NCBI GenBank assembly: GCA_944331865.1 | Contig: CALVIZ010000006.1 | Location: 1 to 44,654, forward strand | Direction of reading: 5' to 3' | Length of the DNA stretch: 44,654 nucleotides | Origin: an uncultured Bacilli bacterium | Lineage (GTDB): Bacteria > Bacillota_I > Bacilli_A > RF39 > UBA660 | Shown here: piece after piece, positions 1-7,963 of the stretch | Layout: every line of letters starts with the position of its first letter | How positions within the stretch are numbered: the stretch's first letter is position 1 | The notes under the pieces: generated by a model | The model's input: only the letters and a program-made list of their open reading frames with translations | The model's database searches: none | Told to the model about the DNA's origin: nothing | Translations under genes and position numbers: made by a program

Positions 1-60
1 TTCTATAACATCATTTTTTCACTGCTCATTATTTTTCTTCATCTACTTTAATTTCACCCC

Positions 61-91
61 GCTCGCCTGGACCGCAAGGCCCTAGACGAGC
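61..91 (-). repeat. Strong GC-rich hairpin just past the surface gene's 3' end
   Basis: Two arms pair through GCTCGTCT with AGGCGAGC (8 bp with one G-T), then a bulged A, then GGGCC with GGTCC, closing a TTGC loop. It starts 12 bases after the stop codon of the surface gene. It could be an intrinsic terminator, but no T-run follows it on the minus strand. A GC-rich hairpin just downstream of the variable repeat is a known feature of several diversity-generating retroelements, where it assists homing, and the coding region before it fits that reading. Confidence 0.8.
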
Positions 92-103
92 ATTGTCTTA
101 ACC

Positions 104-2041
104 TCAGTTTATCCTAATCGGATCAGCGGACGAGCCGCTTCCCGATACATAAGTTGTGGAAGATGTTAGATAAAAGGACGGCCGGACCGCATTGAGGTTA
201 TTGTACACAGTAGTGCTGTTGAGGCTACCCGCATAGATCACCCTAAAGGCAGTAAGGGAATTACTCGAGGCGCGAGAAATTGTCCATTCGTCTGAACCTA
301 AATATAGCCAATTATTATTTTTAGCACTATTATAAGAACTCATACTTGTTGTCCAATAACTATTGCTTGCGGCATAGCCATAATCACTTACATACATTAA
401 TCCTATTTTTGCATTATGTGTTGTACCTCTACTTTCTGCATTATAAAATGTTTTTGGCGTTGCTCTTCTTGTTGTATATCCTCCCACATACCATGTGTGT
501 GTTGCTATTTTATTTTGCCATGTACTACTTAATCCACTTAAGTATGTTCCTTTTAATGTTTCTGTATTTAATGTGCTACTACTCCATGTATTACTTTGAT
601 TTGAACTTGAGCCACTCCAATAGTAATTTCCTAAACTTGTGTTTTTTATTAGTTTTACTTCACTACCAAATACTCCTATTATTCGATATAAGTTTGCACT
701 TGGACATGTACTTGCTGTTGATCCAAAACATACATAATTATTTGGGTTTGCTCCTGCATATCTATATGAGTTATCTGCTGCACTATTTGCTAGACTACTT
801 GTATGATAATACATACTAGACATTTCTTGACCTGCTTCATTATAATAATTTTTTATACATGTTGCTAAATTTGTTCCATTACTACATACATCTGCTAGGA
901 ATATTTCATTAATTGTTTCAGCACTGGTTGTTTTTATAATTGAATCTACTCCGTTTGTATCTTTTACATATACTTTTATTGTATATGTTGTTCCTTTACT
1001 TAATCCTGTAAATGTTTTGGCATTACTGCTACTACTTGAGTATGCTCCATTATTTATTGAATAGTAATATGTTGCTACACTATTTGTTCCTCCACTTGCA
1101 CTTACTCTTATACTTATTGAATTTGTTGTTGTATCTGTTACTGTTATACTATTTACTACTGGATTAGTATATGCCTCGGTTGTTGCTTTAACACTATAAC
1201 TTTGAGAAGTTATACCTAAAGAATCAACTACATAGACTGAAAAAGTATATTCAGTTCCAGGGCTTAAATTATTAAATGTATATGTATTATTATTTCCATT
1301 ATCTATATATTCTTCACCATTTGAAAAATAATATTTTAATATTGGATTTGCTCCATTAGTTGCAGTTGCACTTAATGTTATACTGTTAGTAGTTATATTA
1401 CTAGTTGTAACATTTGTAACACTAGCAAAAGTATAATCTTGTACTTTTGCTGCTACTCCTGCTTTAAATGTTTTATTCATTGTAGATGAATCAGTTACTG
1501 ATTCATCTACATATAAATATAAATCATAGTCTTGTTCTTCATCTTTGCTTATTCCATTAAAATATATTTTATATATTTTGGAAAATGTTCCATTTATTCC
1601 TGTATTTAATTCACTTTGTTCATAACTATTAAATTCTGATAATGCATTTGTTGCATCACTTAATATTCCTTCAGTTATTATTTCTTTTGTTCCACTTTTA
1701 GTTAATATATAATGAATATTATTATCTGCTAAAGTATTAGTATTAAGTGTTGCTAAATATATGCTATATGCGGTTCTATCACCACAAGAACTTGTTAGAG
1801 TAAATGTATATGGTGTAGTTTGTAATGCTTTATTTTTACTCATTGGATAACTATTAGATAGTTCTACTACAGTATCAGTATCTTTAAGTGTTAAATTAGC
1901 ACATGCATTTAATGATACTTTAGTTTCACTACTTGTTTCATTAATAGGCCTCATAAATGAATATGTTACACCTAAAACTATAGTTATTATTATTAAAACT
2001 CCTAATACACATAAAAGTATTATTCTCGTATTTCTTTTCAT
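104..2041 (-). CDS. Anchored surface protein with two Fn3 domains and a probable DGR-diversified C-terminal domain
   Basis: A 645-aa protein. A short basic start and one hydrophobic segment (residues about 8-28) serve as signal or membrane anchor. A region to about residue 205 is followed by two fibronectin type III-like domains (about 205-290 and 295-378), then a ~260-residue domain rich in Ser, Thr, Tyr and Asn that ends in DPIRIN. The second Fn3 and the C-terminal domain are closely related to the protein at 43152-44516. An AGGTGAT site 4 bases upstream supports the ATG. The 3' end of the gene, from about position 300, switches abruptly from about one-third to about one-half GC, and its codons suggest a variable repeat (see findings). 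The fold of the last domain, possibly C-type-lectin or formylglycine-enzyme-like as in known DGR targets, is inference. Confidence 0.8.
   Translation of the reverse strand: MKRNTRIILLCVLGVLIIITIVLGVTYSFMRPINETSSETKVSLNACANLTLKDTDTVVELSNSYPMSKNKALQTTPYTFTLTSSCGDRTAYSIYLATLNTNTLADNNIHYILTKSGTKEIITEGILSDATNALSEFNSYEQSELNTGINGTFSKIYKIYFNGISKDEEQDYDLYLYVDESVTDSSTMNKTFKAGVAAKVQDYTFASVTNVTTSNITTNSITLSATATNGANPILKYYFSNGEEYIDNGNNNTYTFNNLSPGTEYTFSVYVVDSLGITSQSYSVKATTEAYTNPVVNSITVTDTTTNSISIRVSASGGTNSVATYYYSINNGAYSSSSSNAKTFTGLSKGTTYTIKVYVKDTNGVDSIIKTTSAETINEIFLADVCSNGTNLATCIKNYYNEAGQEMSSMYYHTSSLANSAADNSYRYAGANPNNYVCFGSTASTCPSANLYRIIGVFGSEVKLIKNTSLGNYYWSGSSSNQSNTWSSSTLNTETLKGTYLSGLSSTWQNKIATHTWYVGGYTTRRATPKTFYNAESRGTTHNAKIGLMYVSDYGYAASNSYWTTSMSSYNSAKNNNWLYLGSDEWTISRASSNSLTAFRVIYAGSLNSTTVYNNLNAVRPSFYLTSSTTYVSGSGSSADPIRIN
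107..300 (-). repeat. Candidate variable repeat (VR) of a diversity-generating retroelement
   Basis: The 3' end of the surface gene is GC-rich, unlike everything upstream. From the EWT motif (282-289 on the plus strand) to the VRP motif, most codons are NNC or NNT, such as GCC, TCC, CTT, ACT, ATC, TAT, AGC, CTC, AAC and TAC. That is what AAY codons give when their adenines are randomised. The interspersed codons without A (GTG, GCG, GTC, CGG, CCG) look fixed. A G/C tract (176-190) follows, as the G/C stretch before the IMH does in known DGRs. No template repeat lies in the window, so this rests on codon pattern and composition. Confidence 0.6.
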
Positions 2042-2059
2042 AGCATCACCTATAATAAA

Positions 2060-2106
2060 ATAATATCATTAATTTAATATTTTTTCAATTAAATTAATGA
2101 TATTAT
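2060..2106. promoter_or_regulatory. 19-bp perfect inverted repeat containing a sigmaA-like promoter for the surface gene
   Basis: Arms 2060-2078 and 2088-2106 are perfectly complementary around a 9-base spacer. On the minus strand TTGAAA (2083-2088) and TATTAT (2060-2065) are spaced by 17 bases, so a promoter for the surface gene is built into the palindrome, with the -35 at the centre and the -10 at the end of one arm. The same structure lies just after the stop of the AbiEii gene and could also end that transcript. Confidence 0.6.
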
Positions 2107-2126
2107 CTATTGTTTTACATTAAAAT

Positions 2127-2960
2127 TTATTTATCTTCTAAAATAGCAATTATTTTATTAATAGAATTTATAGTATCATCAAAACTTACATTTTTAGTAT
2201 ATTCTAATTTTTCTTGATAATTAAAATATACATTTTTTAAGTTTTTGCTATCTTTTATTAAACTTATTATTTCTTTAAATTTATTTATATTAAATTCAGT
2301 ATTTCTATTTTTAAAAGTATTTTTTATTGCTATAACTAAATTTTCTTCGTTAATATTTTGTTTATTCATAAGCATATACAAATCATAAAAATCTTTAGCT
2401 CTAGTAGAAGTTACATTTCTACAAATAATACTATTAAATTTTTCGGCAATTATTGTTTCAATAGTATATGCCATAATATTTATTTTTTTATCTTCAAATA
2501 TAGAAAAATATTGATATTCTATTTCTCTTGGAGTAATAATATCCCCGGTAGTTATTTCAATAAAAAAGTTAGTTTTTATTTTATCATATATTCCTTTAAC
2601 ATTTATTCTAAATCCACCATATTCATCTTCTAATCGAATATCTTTAATACTAACTATTTCAAAATTTACATTATCTTTAATATCAATAGATAATATTTCT
2701 TCAAAAATATTTTTAATAGAATCAATACTTAAAGGCATACTTTTTAAAGTAGTATCCATATCTTTAGTAGTTCTTAAATTTTCACCTATAATAGACGAAA
2801 GCAAGACTCCACCTTTTAAAATAATATTATATTTATATTTGCTTTTTTCAAGTCTCATTAATACATGTTCAAAGAAAAACATTTGGTGAAGATGATGAGC
2901 TAAATTATTATTTTTTTTAGCTTTCTGCTTTATAATATTATTTAATTTTGTTGAATCCAT
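2127..2960 (-). CDS. abiEii: AbiEii-type nucleotidyltransferase toxin
   Basis: A 277-aa protein of the AbiEii/DUF1814 nucleotidyltransferase family, the toxin of type IV AbiE systems. Visible signatures are KGGVLL near residue 49, the RTTKDMD stretch near 63-69 carrying the catalytic-type acidic residues, and a later AEKF motif (about 171) with KDFYDLY that is typical of the family. Family members transfer nucleotides, in some cases to tRNA, and cause growth arrest or abortive phage infection. The start codon directly follows the stop of the AbiEi gene (TAAATG), with GGAGG inside the upstream gene, so the two are co-translated. Length is usual for the family. Identification is confident; the substrate here is unknown. 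Confidence 0.88.
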   Translation of the reverse strand: MDSTKLNNIIKQKAKKNNNLAHHLHQMFFFEHVLMRLEKSKYKYNIILKGGVLLSSIIGENLRTTKDMDTTLKSMPLSIDSIKNIFEEILSIDIKDNVNFEIVSIKDIRLEDEYGGFRINVKGIYDKIKTNFFIEITTGDIITPREIEYQYFSIFEDKKINIMAYTIETIIAEKFNSIICRNVTSTRAKDFYDLYMLMNKQNINEENLVIAIKNTFKNRNTEFNINKFKEIISLIKDSKNLKNVYFNYQEKLEYTKNVSFDDTINSINKIIAILEDK

Positions 2961-3554
2961 TTATAGTAAAACCTCCATTAATTCAATAACCTGATCTTCA
3001 ATGTTTAAAACTTTAGAGTATTTAATTAATTTTAAAATATCTTTATTTTTGTATTTAGAATAATTTTTTAATGCCTTAGAATAAATTTCTTTATCAATAT
3101 GGTTTTTATCTTTAATAATATCACAAATAGTTCTTTCTATATCATAACATTTAACAGTCAAACCATTAATAGTTTTAATATCTTCCATTCCAATAAGAAA
3201 AATATCATCTTTAACATATCTTAATACAACATTTTTATTATTTAATAGATTACCATTATAATTATAAGGGACTGTAATATCATAAACTAAAGGAATTCTT
3301 TCAGTCATATTGTGTAAATATAAACTTGCAGTATGAGAAAAACACATACGACCACTGCTTTTAGATAAAATATAAAAATTATCTATCGGATAATTTGGCA
3401 ACTTATATATACCATTTCCTACTCTTTCTATTTTTTTACTATTTACTAGGTTACTTAAAAAAGTACTATTAACTTTTAAATCACATACTTCTTTAGCGGT
3501 AATATACCCATTATTTTTTTTTGCATAATCTAAAATCTTAATATAGTTATCCAT
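2961..3554 (-). CDS. abiEi: AbiEi-type antitoxin and autorepressor
   Basis: A 197-aa protein with an N-terminal winged-helix region (about residues 1-55, with the typical YITAKEV and VGNGIYKLP stretches) and a C-terminal domain, as in AbiEi antitoxins. Family members bind inverted repeats upstream of their operon and repress it. An earlier in-frame ATG at 3563 is only one base from the AAAGGA site, so the start at 3554, spaced about ten bases, is preferred. The gene lies directly before the toxin and shares its promoter. AGGAAA/TTTCCT inverted repeats overlap the -10 and the ribosome binding site, which fits autorepression. Confidence 0.85.
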   Translation of the reverse strand: MDNYIKILDYAKKNNGYITAKEVCDLKVNSTFLSNLVNSKKIERVGNGIYKLPNYPIDNFYILSKSSGRMCFSHTASLYLHNMTERIPLVYDITVPYNYNGNLLNNKNVVLRYVKDDIFLIGMEDIKTINGLTVKCYDIERTICDIIKDKNHIDKEIYSKALKNYSKYKNKDILKLIKYSKVLNIEDQVIELMEVLL

Positions 3555-3562
3555 ACGTACCA

Positions 3563-3609
3563 TTTCCTTTCACTAGGAAAATTATATCATTTTTCCTCGT
3601 GTATGTCAA
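3563..3609 (-). promoter_or_regulatory. abiE promoter with candidate AbiEi operator repeats
   Basis: On the minus strand TTGACA (3604-3609) and TATAAT (3581-3586) are spaced by 17 bases, a perfect sigmaA promoter. An AGGAAAA/TTTTCCT inverted repeat (3575-3597) spans the -10, and a second one (3563-3580, sharing one arm) runs to the ribosome binding site. AbiEi proteins are known to bind such repeats, so an autorepression operator is the natural inference. Confidence 0.8.
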
Positions 3610-3636
3610 ATAGTGTATTTTTAAATTTTTTTACTT

Positions 3637-4917
3637 CTAATGTTCATATTCATCATCTTTAAATGTAAACATATAATCTAAAATTTGAATTTCATCTCCT
3701 GGTTTTGCTCCTAGTTTTTCTAAAGCTTCTTCTATACCCATACCTTTAAATTTACGAGCAAATCTAATCACACCTTCATCTTCTTCAAATTTAGTCATCT
3801 TAAGTAATGTTTCTATTTCTTTTCCTTTTACTATCCAAATATTTCCATCACGAGTTATAGTAAATGGTTCATTTTCAACAAATTTATATAATTTATAATC
3901 ACTTTCATCATATAATTTTACTTCTGGCAAAGAATCTAGAATACTAGCAAGTTTTTCTATTAAATTATCTAATCCCGTATTATTCATACAACTAACTTCA
4001 ATTATATCTAAATTTGGATAAGTTTTTTTAAATTCTTCTAGATTTTTAGAAGCACTATCTAAATCCATTTTATTAGCAATAATTATTTCTTTTTTATTTT
4101 TTAGTATTTCACTATATTTTTCTATTTCACTTCTAATAATTTGATAGTCATCTATCGGATTTCTTCCTTCACTAGAACCCATATCAATAACATGAGCAAG
4201 AATTTTAGTACGCATTGCATGTTTTAAAAATTCATGACCTAAACCAATACCTTCACTTGCTCCTTCAATTAAACCAGGAAGATCTGCAATAACAAATGAT
4301 TTTTTGTTTTTTAGTTTTACAACTCCTAAATTTGGAGATAATGTTGTAAAGTGATATGAGGCAATTTTTGGTTTTGCTGCTGAAATCAAAGATAAAATAG
4401 TAGATTTACCAACACTAGGTAAGCCAATTAAACCAACATCTGCCAAAACTTTTAATTCTAATTTTACTGCTAATTCTTCTCCAGGTTCACCTTTTTCACT
4501 AAACTTTGGTGCAGGATTATCATGAGTAGCAAAAGCTTTATTACCTCTTCCTCCTCTGCCACCATGAGCAACCACGACTTCTTCATCATATTCTGTTAAA
4601 TCAGCAACAAGTTCATTATTATCTTTATTAAAAACAGTTGTTCCTGCTGGTACTTTAATAATTATATCATCAGCATTCTTACCATATTTATTAGAGCCTT
4701 TACCGTTTTCTCCCTTATCGGCTTTAATAATCTTTTTATAACTTAAATCTATTAATGTTTTTAAATTTTTATCAACTTTAAAAATAATGCTAGCACCCTT
4801 GCCACCATTTCCACCATCTGGTCCTCCCATAGGAACATATTTTTCTCTTCTAAAAGAAGTACAGCCATCCCCACCAGAGCCTGCTATTAATTTTATCTCT
4901 AATTCATCAACAAACAT
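3637..4917 (-). CDS. obg: Obg/CgtA family GTPase
   Basis: A 426-aa essential GTPase that acts in late 50S ribosome assembly and stress signalling. The glycine-rich Obg fold fills about residues 1-157 (GSGGDGCTSFRREK, then GGPDGGNGGKG). The G domain follows with GLPSVGKST (G1), DLPGLIEGAS (G3) and NKMD (G4). A C-terminal OCT domain of about 80 residues completes the standard layout. The start is the ATG at 4917, because GGGTGAT lies five bases upstream and the protein then begins MFVDELEIKL, as in homologues. In Bacillus, obg sits near the rplU-rpmA block; here four genes separate them. It is divergent from trmB. Confidence 0.97.
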   Translation of the reverse strand: MFVDELEIKLIAGSGGDGCTSFRREKYVPMGGPDGGNGGKGASIIFKVDKNLKTLIDLSYKKIIKADKGENGKGSNKYGKNADDIIIKVPAGTTVFNKDNNELVADLTEYDEEVVVAHGGRGGRGNKAFATHDNPAPKFSEKGEPGEELAVKLELKVLADVGLIGLPSVGKSTILSLISAAKPKIASYHFTTLSPNLGVVKLKNKKSFVIADLPGLIEGASEGIGLGHEFLKHAMRTKILAHVIDMGSSEGRNPIDDYQIIRSEIEKYSEILKNKKEIIIANKMDLDSASKNLEEFKKTYPNLDIIEVSCMNNTGLDNLIEKLASILDSLPEVKLYDESDYKLYKFVENEPFTITRDGNIWIVKGKEIETLLKMTKFEEDEGVIRFARKFKGMGIEEALEKLGAKPGDEIQILDYMFTFKDDEYEH

Positions 4918-4951
4918 AGTTATCACCCAGTAATTATTTTAACACAATTAA

Positions 4952-4980
4952 TTGTTATTTAATAGTTATTATGCTAAAAT
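4952..4980 (+). promoter_or_regulatory. Promoter of trmB
   Basis: TTGTTA (4952-4957), a 17-base spacer and TAAAAT (4975-4980) preceded by TGC form an extended -10 promoter about 17 bases before the trmB start codon. Confidence 0.6.
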
Positions 4981-4996
4981 AATTTCAGGTGATTAC

Positions 4997-5635
4997 ATGG
5001 AATATAATAAAATATATAATTCTTTAGAAAAAATAAATAGCAGCAAATATTTAATAAAAAATCCAAAGAATTATAAAAACAAATGGCATGATTTATTTCA
5101 AAATCATAATCCCATTTATTTAGAACTAGGAACTGGTCGAGGAGATTTTTTATTTAATATGGCCAAAAAGTACCCAAATATTAATTTTATAGGTATTGAA
5201 ATAAATTCTTCTCAATTAGTAAGAGCTACTCAAATACTTGAAAATAGCAATTTAAAAAACATATATTTAATTAATATGGATGCTAGAGACATTACTCAAA
5301 TATTTGGTAAAGAAATAGATACAATTTATTTAACATTTTCTGAGCCATGGCCAAAGAAAAGAGATGAAAAAAATAGATTTACTCATGAATCATACTTAAA
5401 AATATATGATCAAATATTTAAAAAAGATAAACACATTGTTTTAAAAACAGATAATGCTTCTCTATTTGCTTATTCTTTAGAAAGTCTATCTAACTATTGG
5501 TATGTATTTAATATTGTAAGTTTAAACCTCCATAACGATGAAAGAAATATATCCAATATTATGACCGACTTTGAAAAACAATATTTCAAAGAAAAAAGGC
5601 CAATATATTATTTAGATGCTTATTTCAAAAACTAA
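4997..5635 (+). CDS. trmB: tRNA (guanine-N7-)-methyltransferase
   Basis: A 212-aa protein that makes 7-methylguanosine at position 46 of tRNA using SAM. It shows the class I methyltransferase glycine motif LELGTGRGDF (about residues 41-50), then GIEINSSQL, and the TrmB hallmark FSEPWPKKR followed by FTHESYLKIY that carries the catalytic and substrate residues. An upstream in-frame ATG at 4952 lies inside the promoter -35; the ATG at 4997 has AGGTGAT upstream and gives the usual family length. It is a single gene closed by its own terminator. Confidence 0.96.
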   Translation: MEYNKIYNSLEKINSSKYLIKNPKNYKNKWHDLFQNHNPIYLELGTGRGDFLFNMAKKYPNINFIGIEINSSQLVRATQILENSNLKNIYLINMDARDITQIFGKEIDTIYLTFSEPWPKKRDEKNRFTHESYLKIYDQIFKKDKHIVLKTDNASLFAYSLESLSNYWYVFNIVSLNLHNDERNISNIMTDFEKQYFKEKRPIYYLDAYFKN

Positions 5636-5661
5636 TTACAAACAAAAGTTTGTAATTTTTA
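5635..5661 (+). terminator. Intrinsic terminator of trmB
   Basis: A 9-bp perfect stem (ATTACAAAC with GTTTGTAAT) around an AAAA loop is followed by a T-run. It begins at the trmB stop codon. Confidence 0.85.
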
Positions 5662-5690
5662 TTTACTAATTATAGACCTAATGATATAAT
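5662..5690 (+). promoter_or_regulatory. Promoter of the RhuM-Fic gene
   Basis: TTTACT (5662-5667), 17 bases and TATAAT (5685-5690) lie 43 bases before the start codon. Confidence 0.55.
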
Positions 5691-5733
5691 TAAATTACTA
5701 ACAATTAATTTGAATAAAAAGGAGGTTATGGAA

Positions 5734-6684
5734 ATGAATTATGAAATTTTATTATTTGAAAATCAAGGAATTAAACTAGAGGTTAATTTTAAAGATGAAA
5801 CGGTTTGGTTAAATCGTGAACAAATAGCAAAATTATTTGATAGAGACATTAAAACAATTGGTAAACACATTAATAATGCTTTAAGAGAAGAATTAGATTC
5901 TTCAGTTGTCGCAAAATTTGCGACAGTTCAAAAAGAAGGTAATCGTCAAGTAACAAGAAATATTGATTATTACAACCTAGATATGATTATAAGTGTTGGA
6001 TATAGAGTTAAATCACAAAATGGTATAACATTTAGAAAATGGGCTAACAAAGTATTAAAAGATTATTTGTTAAAAGGATATGCTATTAATGAAGAAAGAT
6101 TAAAATATTTAGAAAAAACTGTTAAGTTAATAGATATAGCTAGCAGGATTAATGAATCTATTACTGGTGATGAAGGCAAAGAAATAATAAAGATAATTAA
6201 TAATTATTCTAATGGCTTAAATTTACTTGATAACTATGACCATCAAAGTATAAGAAAACCAAAAGGTACTACTAATAAAAACATTATAACTTATGAAGAA
6301 TGTATAGATATAATAAATAAACTTAAATTTAATAATGATAGTAATTTATTTGCTTTAGAAAGAAACGATGGATTAAAAGAAATACTTGGAGCAATATATC
6401 AATCTTTCAATGGAAAAGATGTTTATCCATCAATAGAAGAAAAAGCTGCTAATTTTTTATACATGATTATAAAAAATCATGTATTTATAGATGGAAACAA
6501 AAGAATAGGTGCAACTCTATTTATTTATTTTTTAAATTATTACAAAATATTATATATAGATAATATACAAATAATTGATAATAATACATTAGTAGCTCTT
6601 ACATTATTAATTGCACAATCCAATCCTAAAGAAAAAGAAATACTTATTGATTTAGTAATGAATTTTTTAGTTAAAACAAAATAA
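5734..6684 (+). CDS. RhuM-like protein fused to a Fic/Doc domain
   Basis: A 316-aa two-domain protein. Residues about 15-115 match the RhuM (virulence protein) family, with WLNREQIAKLF and the later RNIDYYNLDMIISVGYR region. The C-terminal half carries a Fic/Doc core, HVFIDGNKRIGA (249-260), whose DGNKR rather than DGNGR is typical of Doc and related Fic proteins. Fic enzymes transfer AMP or phosphate to proteins; Doc phosphorylates EF-Tu. This architecture is usually found in accessory or defence regions. Of the possible starts (TTG 5710, ATG 5728, ATG 5734), the last sits 8 bases after AAGGAGG. There is no adjacent antitoxin gene, and its target is unknown. Confidence 0.85.
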   Translation: MNYEILLFENQGIKLEVNFKDETVWLNREQIAKLFDRDIKTIGKHINNALREELDSSVVAKFATVQKEGNRQVTRNIDYYNLDMIISVGYRVKSQNGITFRKWANKVLKDYLLKGYAINEERLKYLEKTVKLIDIASRINESITGDEGKEIIKIINNYSNGLNLLDNYDHQSIRKPKGTTNKNIITYEECIDIINKLKFNNDSNLFALERNDGLKEILGAIYQSFNGKDVYPSIEEKAANFLYMIIKNHVFIDGNKRIGATLFIYFLNYYKILYIDNIQIIDNNTLVALTLLIAQSNPKEKEILIDLVMNFLVKTK

Positions 6685-6691
6685 AGATTTT

Positions 6692-7882
6692 TTATTCTTC
6701 CAATAAAAAATCTATTATATTTAAAATTTTAATACCATCAATAATAGCATTATCATATTTATCATTAGTAATTATTATTTTTTCAAAATTATCATTTAAT
6801 GCTAATAATGATTTTTTTTCTCTTTCCAACACTTCATTATCACTTATATTTCTACAAATTTGATAATATTTAGTTTCATTAGGGCTTATTGCAATAAAAT
6901 CTATTTCTAAATCACGATGTTTTCCAACATAAACTTGATATCCTCTTCTTAAAAGTTCCATATAAACAATATTTTCAAAAGAACTACCACTATCATAACT
7001 TGCAAATCCATTAATTACATTTTTAATACCCTGATCAACAAAATAATATTTACCTTGAGTTTTAAGCAAACTTTTTCCATCTAATGAATATCTCGGTACT
7101 CTATAAATTATATAGGCATTTTCTAACATTTTTAAATAACTATCAACTGTTTCATTATGAATATTTCTTCCAGTTTTATTTAGATAATCAGTAATATTAG
7201 TAGCAGAAGTAAGTGTACCAATTACCGAAGAAGAATATTGTAATAAATTATCCAATAAAGCGACATCTTTTATATTATTTCTACTTATAACATCGTTTTT
7301 TAATACAACATCTTTAATATCCAACAAATAATTAGTAATTAATTGGGTATCATTTAAATTAGTGACCATTGGCATACCACCATATTTTAAATAGTTTTTA
7401 AAATTATCTTCCTTTGATTCATCTTTTTTAATATCATTATATTCCTTAAAAGAAAAAGGAAAGAGCTTTAAAGTCAAAACTCGACCAGCAAGTAGTGTTG
7501 TAAGTTCACTAGATAACATATAAGCATTAGATCCAGTTATATATATATCACAATCAATATCAACTAATAATGAATTTAAAGATTTTTCCCACTTTTCAAC
7601 ATTTTGAATTTCATCTAACAAAATGTATAATTTATTATTATTATTATATTTACTTTTAATATATTTAGTTAATTCTTTATAATTAGTAATTTCATACCAA
7701 TCAGAGCTTTCAAAATTCATATAAATAATATTATCTTCACTAACCCCTAACTCTAGTAAAAAATTTTTAAATTGCATTAATAATGTCGACTTACCACATC
7801 TCCTAACACCTGTAATTACTTTAATAAGATTAATATCTTTATATTTTTTTAATATATCTAAATATTGTTTTCTAATATACAT
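6692..7882 (-). CDS. AAA ATPase with C-terminal DUF4143-type domain
   Basis: A 396-aa protein. The N-terminal AAA_14-type ATPase has a Walker A GVRRCGKST (about residues 26-34), a Walker B YILLDEIQ (about 86-93) and the ITGSNA sensor stretch. The C-terminal part has the restriction-endonuclease-like features of DUF4143, including the VYVGKHRDLEIDFIA stretch near the end. The family is common in anaerobes and archaea, usually single genes with no known role. GGTGAT before the ATG supports the start. It has a near-consensus promoter flanked by two large palindromes, so expression is probably controlled. Confidence 0.9.
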   Translation of the reverse strand: MYIRKQYLDILKKYKDINLIKVITGVRRCGKSTLLMQFKNFLLELGVSEDNIIYMNFESSDWYEITNYKELTKYIKSKYNNNNKLYILLDEIQNVEKWEKSLNSLLVDIDCDIYITGSNAYMLSSELTTLLAGRVLTLKLFPFSFKEYNDIKKDESKEDNFKNYLKYGGMPMVTNLNDTQLITNYLLDIKDVVLKNDVISRNNIKDVALLDNLLQYSSSVIGTLTSATNITDYLNKTGRNIHNETVDSYLKMLENAYIIYRVPRYSLDGKSLLKTQGKYYFVDQGIKNVINGFASYDSGSSFENIVYMELLRRGYQVYVGKHRDLEIDFIAISPNETKYYQICRNISDNEVLEREKKSLLALNDNFEKIIITNDKYDNAIIDGIKILNIIDFLLEE

Positions 7883-7899
7883 TTTTTATCACCATTATA

Positions 7900-7928
7900 A
7901 TTTTAACAAACAAAATTAATTTTGTCAA
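7900..7928 (-). promoter_or_regulatory. Promoter of the DUF4143 ATPase
   Basis: TTGACA (7923-7928), 17 bases and TAAAAT (7900-7905) with a TG upstream of the -10. The -35 overlaps the end of the palindrome at 7927-7954. Confidence 0.8.
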
Positions 7929-7954
7929 CTTTTACGGTTACAACCGTAAAAGTT
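7927..7954. repeat. Perfect palindrome 1 (13-bp arms) abutting the ATPase promoter
   Basis: Arms AACTTTTACGGTT and AACCGTAAAAGTT are separated by two bases. It touches the -35 element of the ATPase promoter and shares its core TTTTACGGTT with the palindrome at 7964-7995. Such perfect dyads suggest a dimeric regulator binding site, though cruciform or RNA hairpin roles are possible. Confidence 0.85.
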
Positions 7955-7963
7955 TTAAAAAAT

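Noticed and set aside
61-91. Hairpin as a plain rho-independent terminator
   Set aside because: The stem is strong, but the minus strand continues with GGGGTGAAA rather than a T-run; kept as a hairpin with terminator as the alternative.
346-819. Plus-strand open frame of 157 codons
   Set aside because: It lies opposite the surface gene, has no ribosome binding site and a biased Leu/His/Tyr composition typical of a shadow frame.
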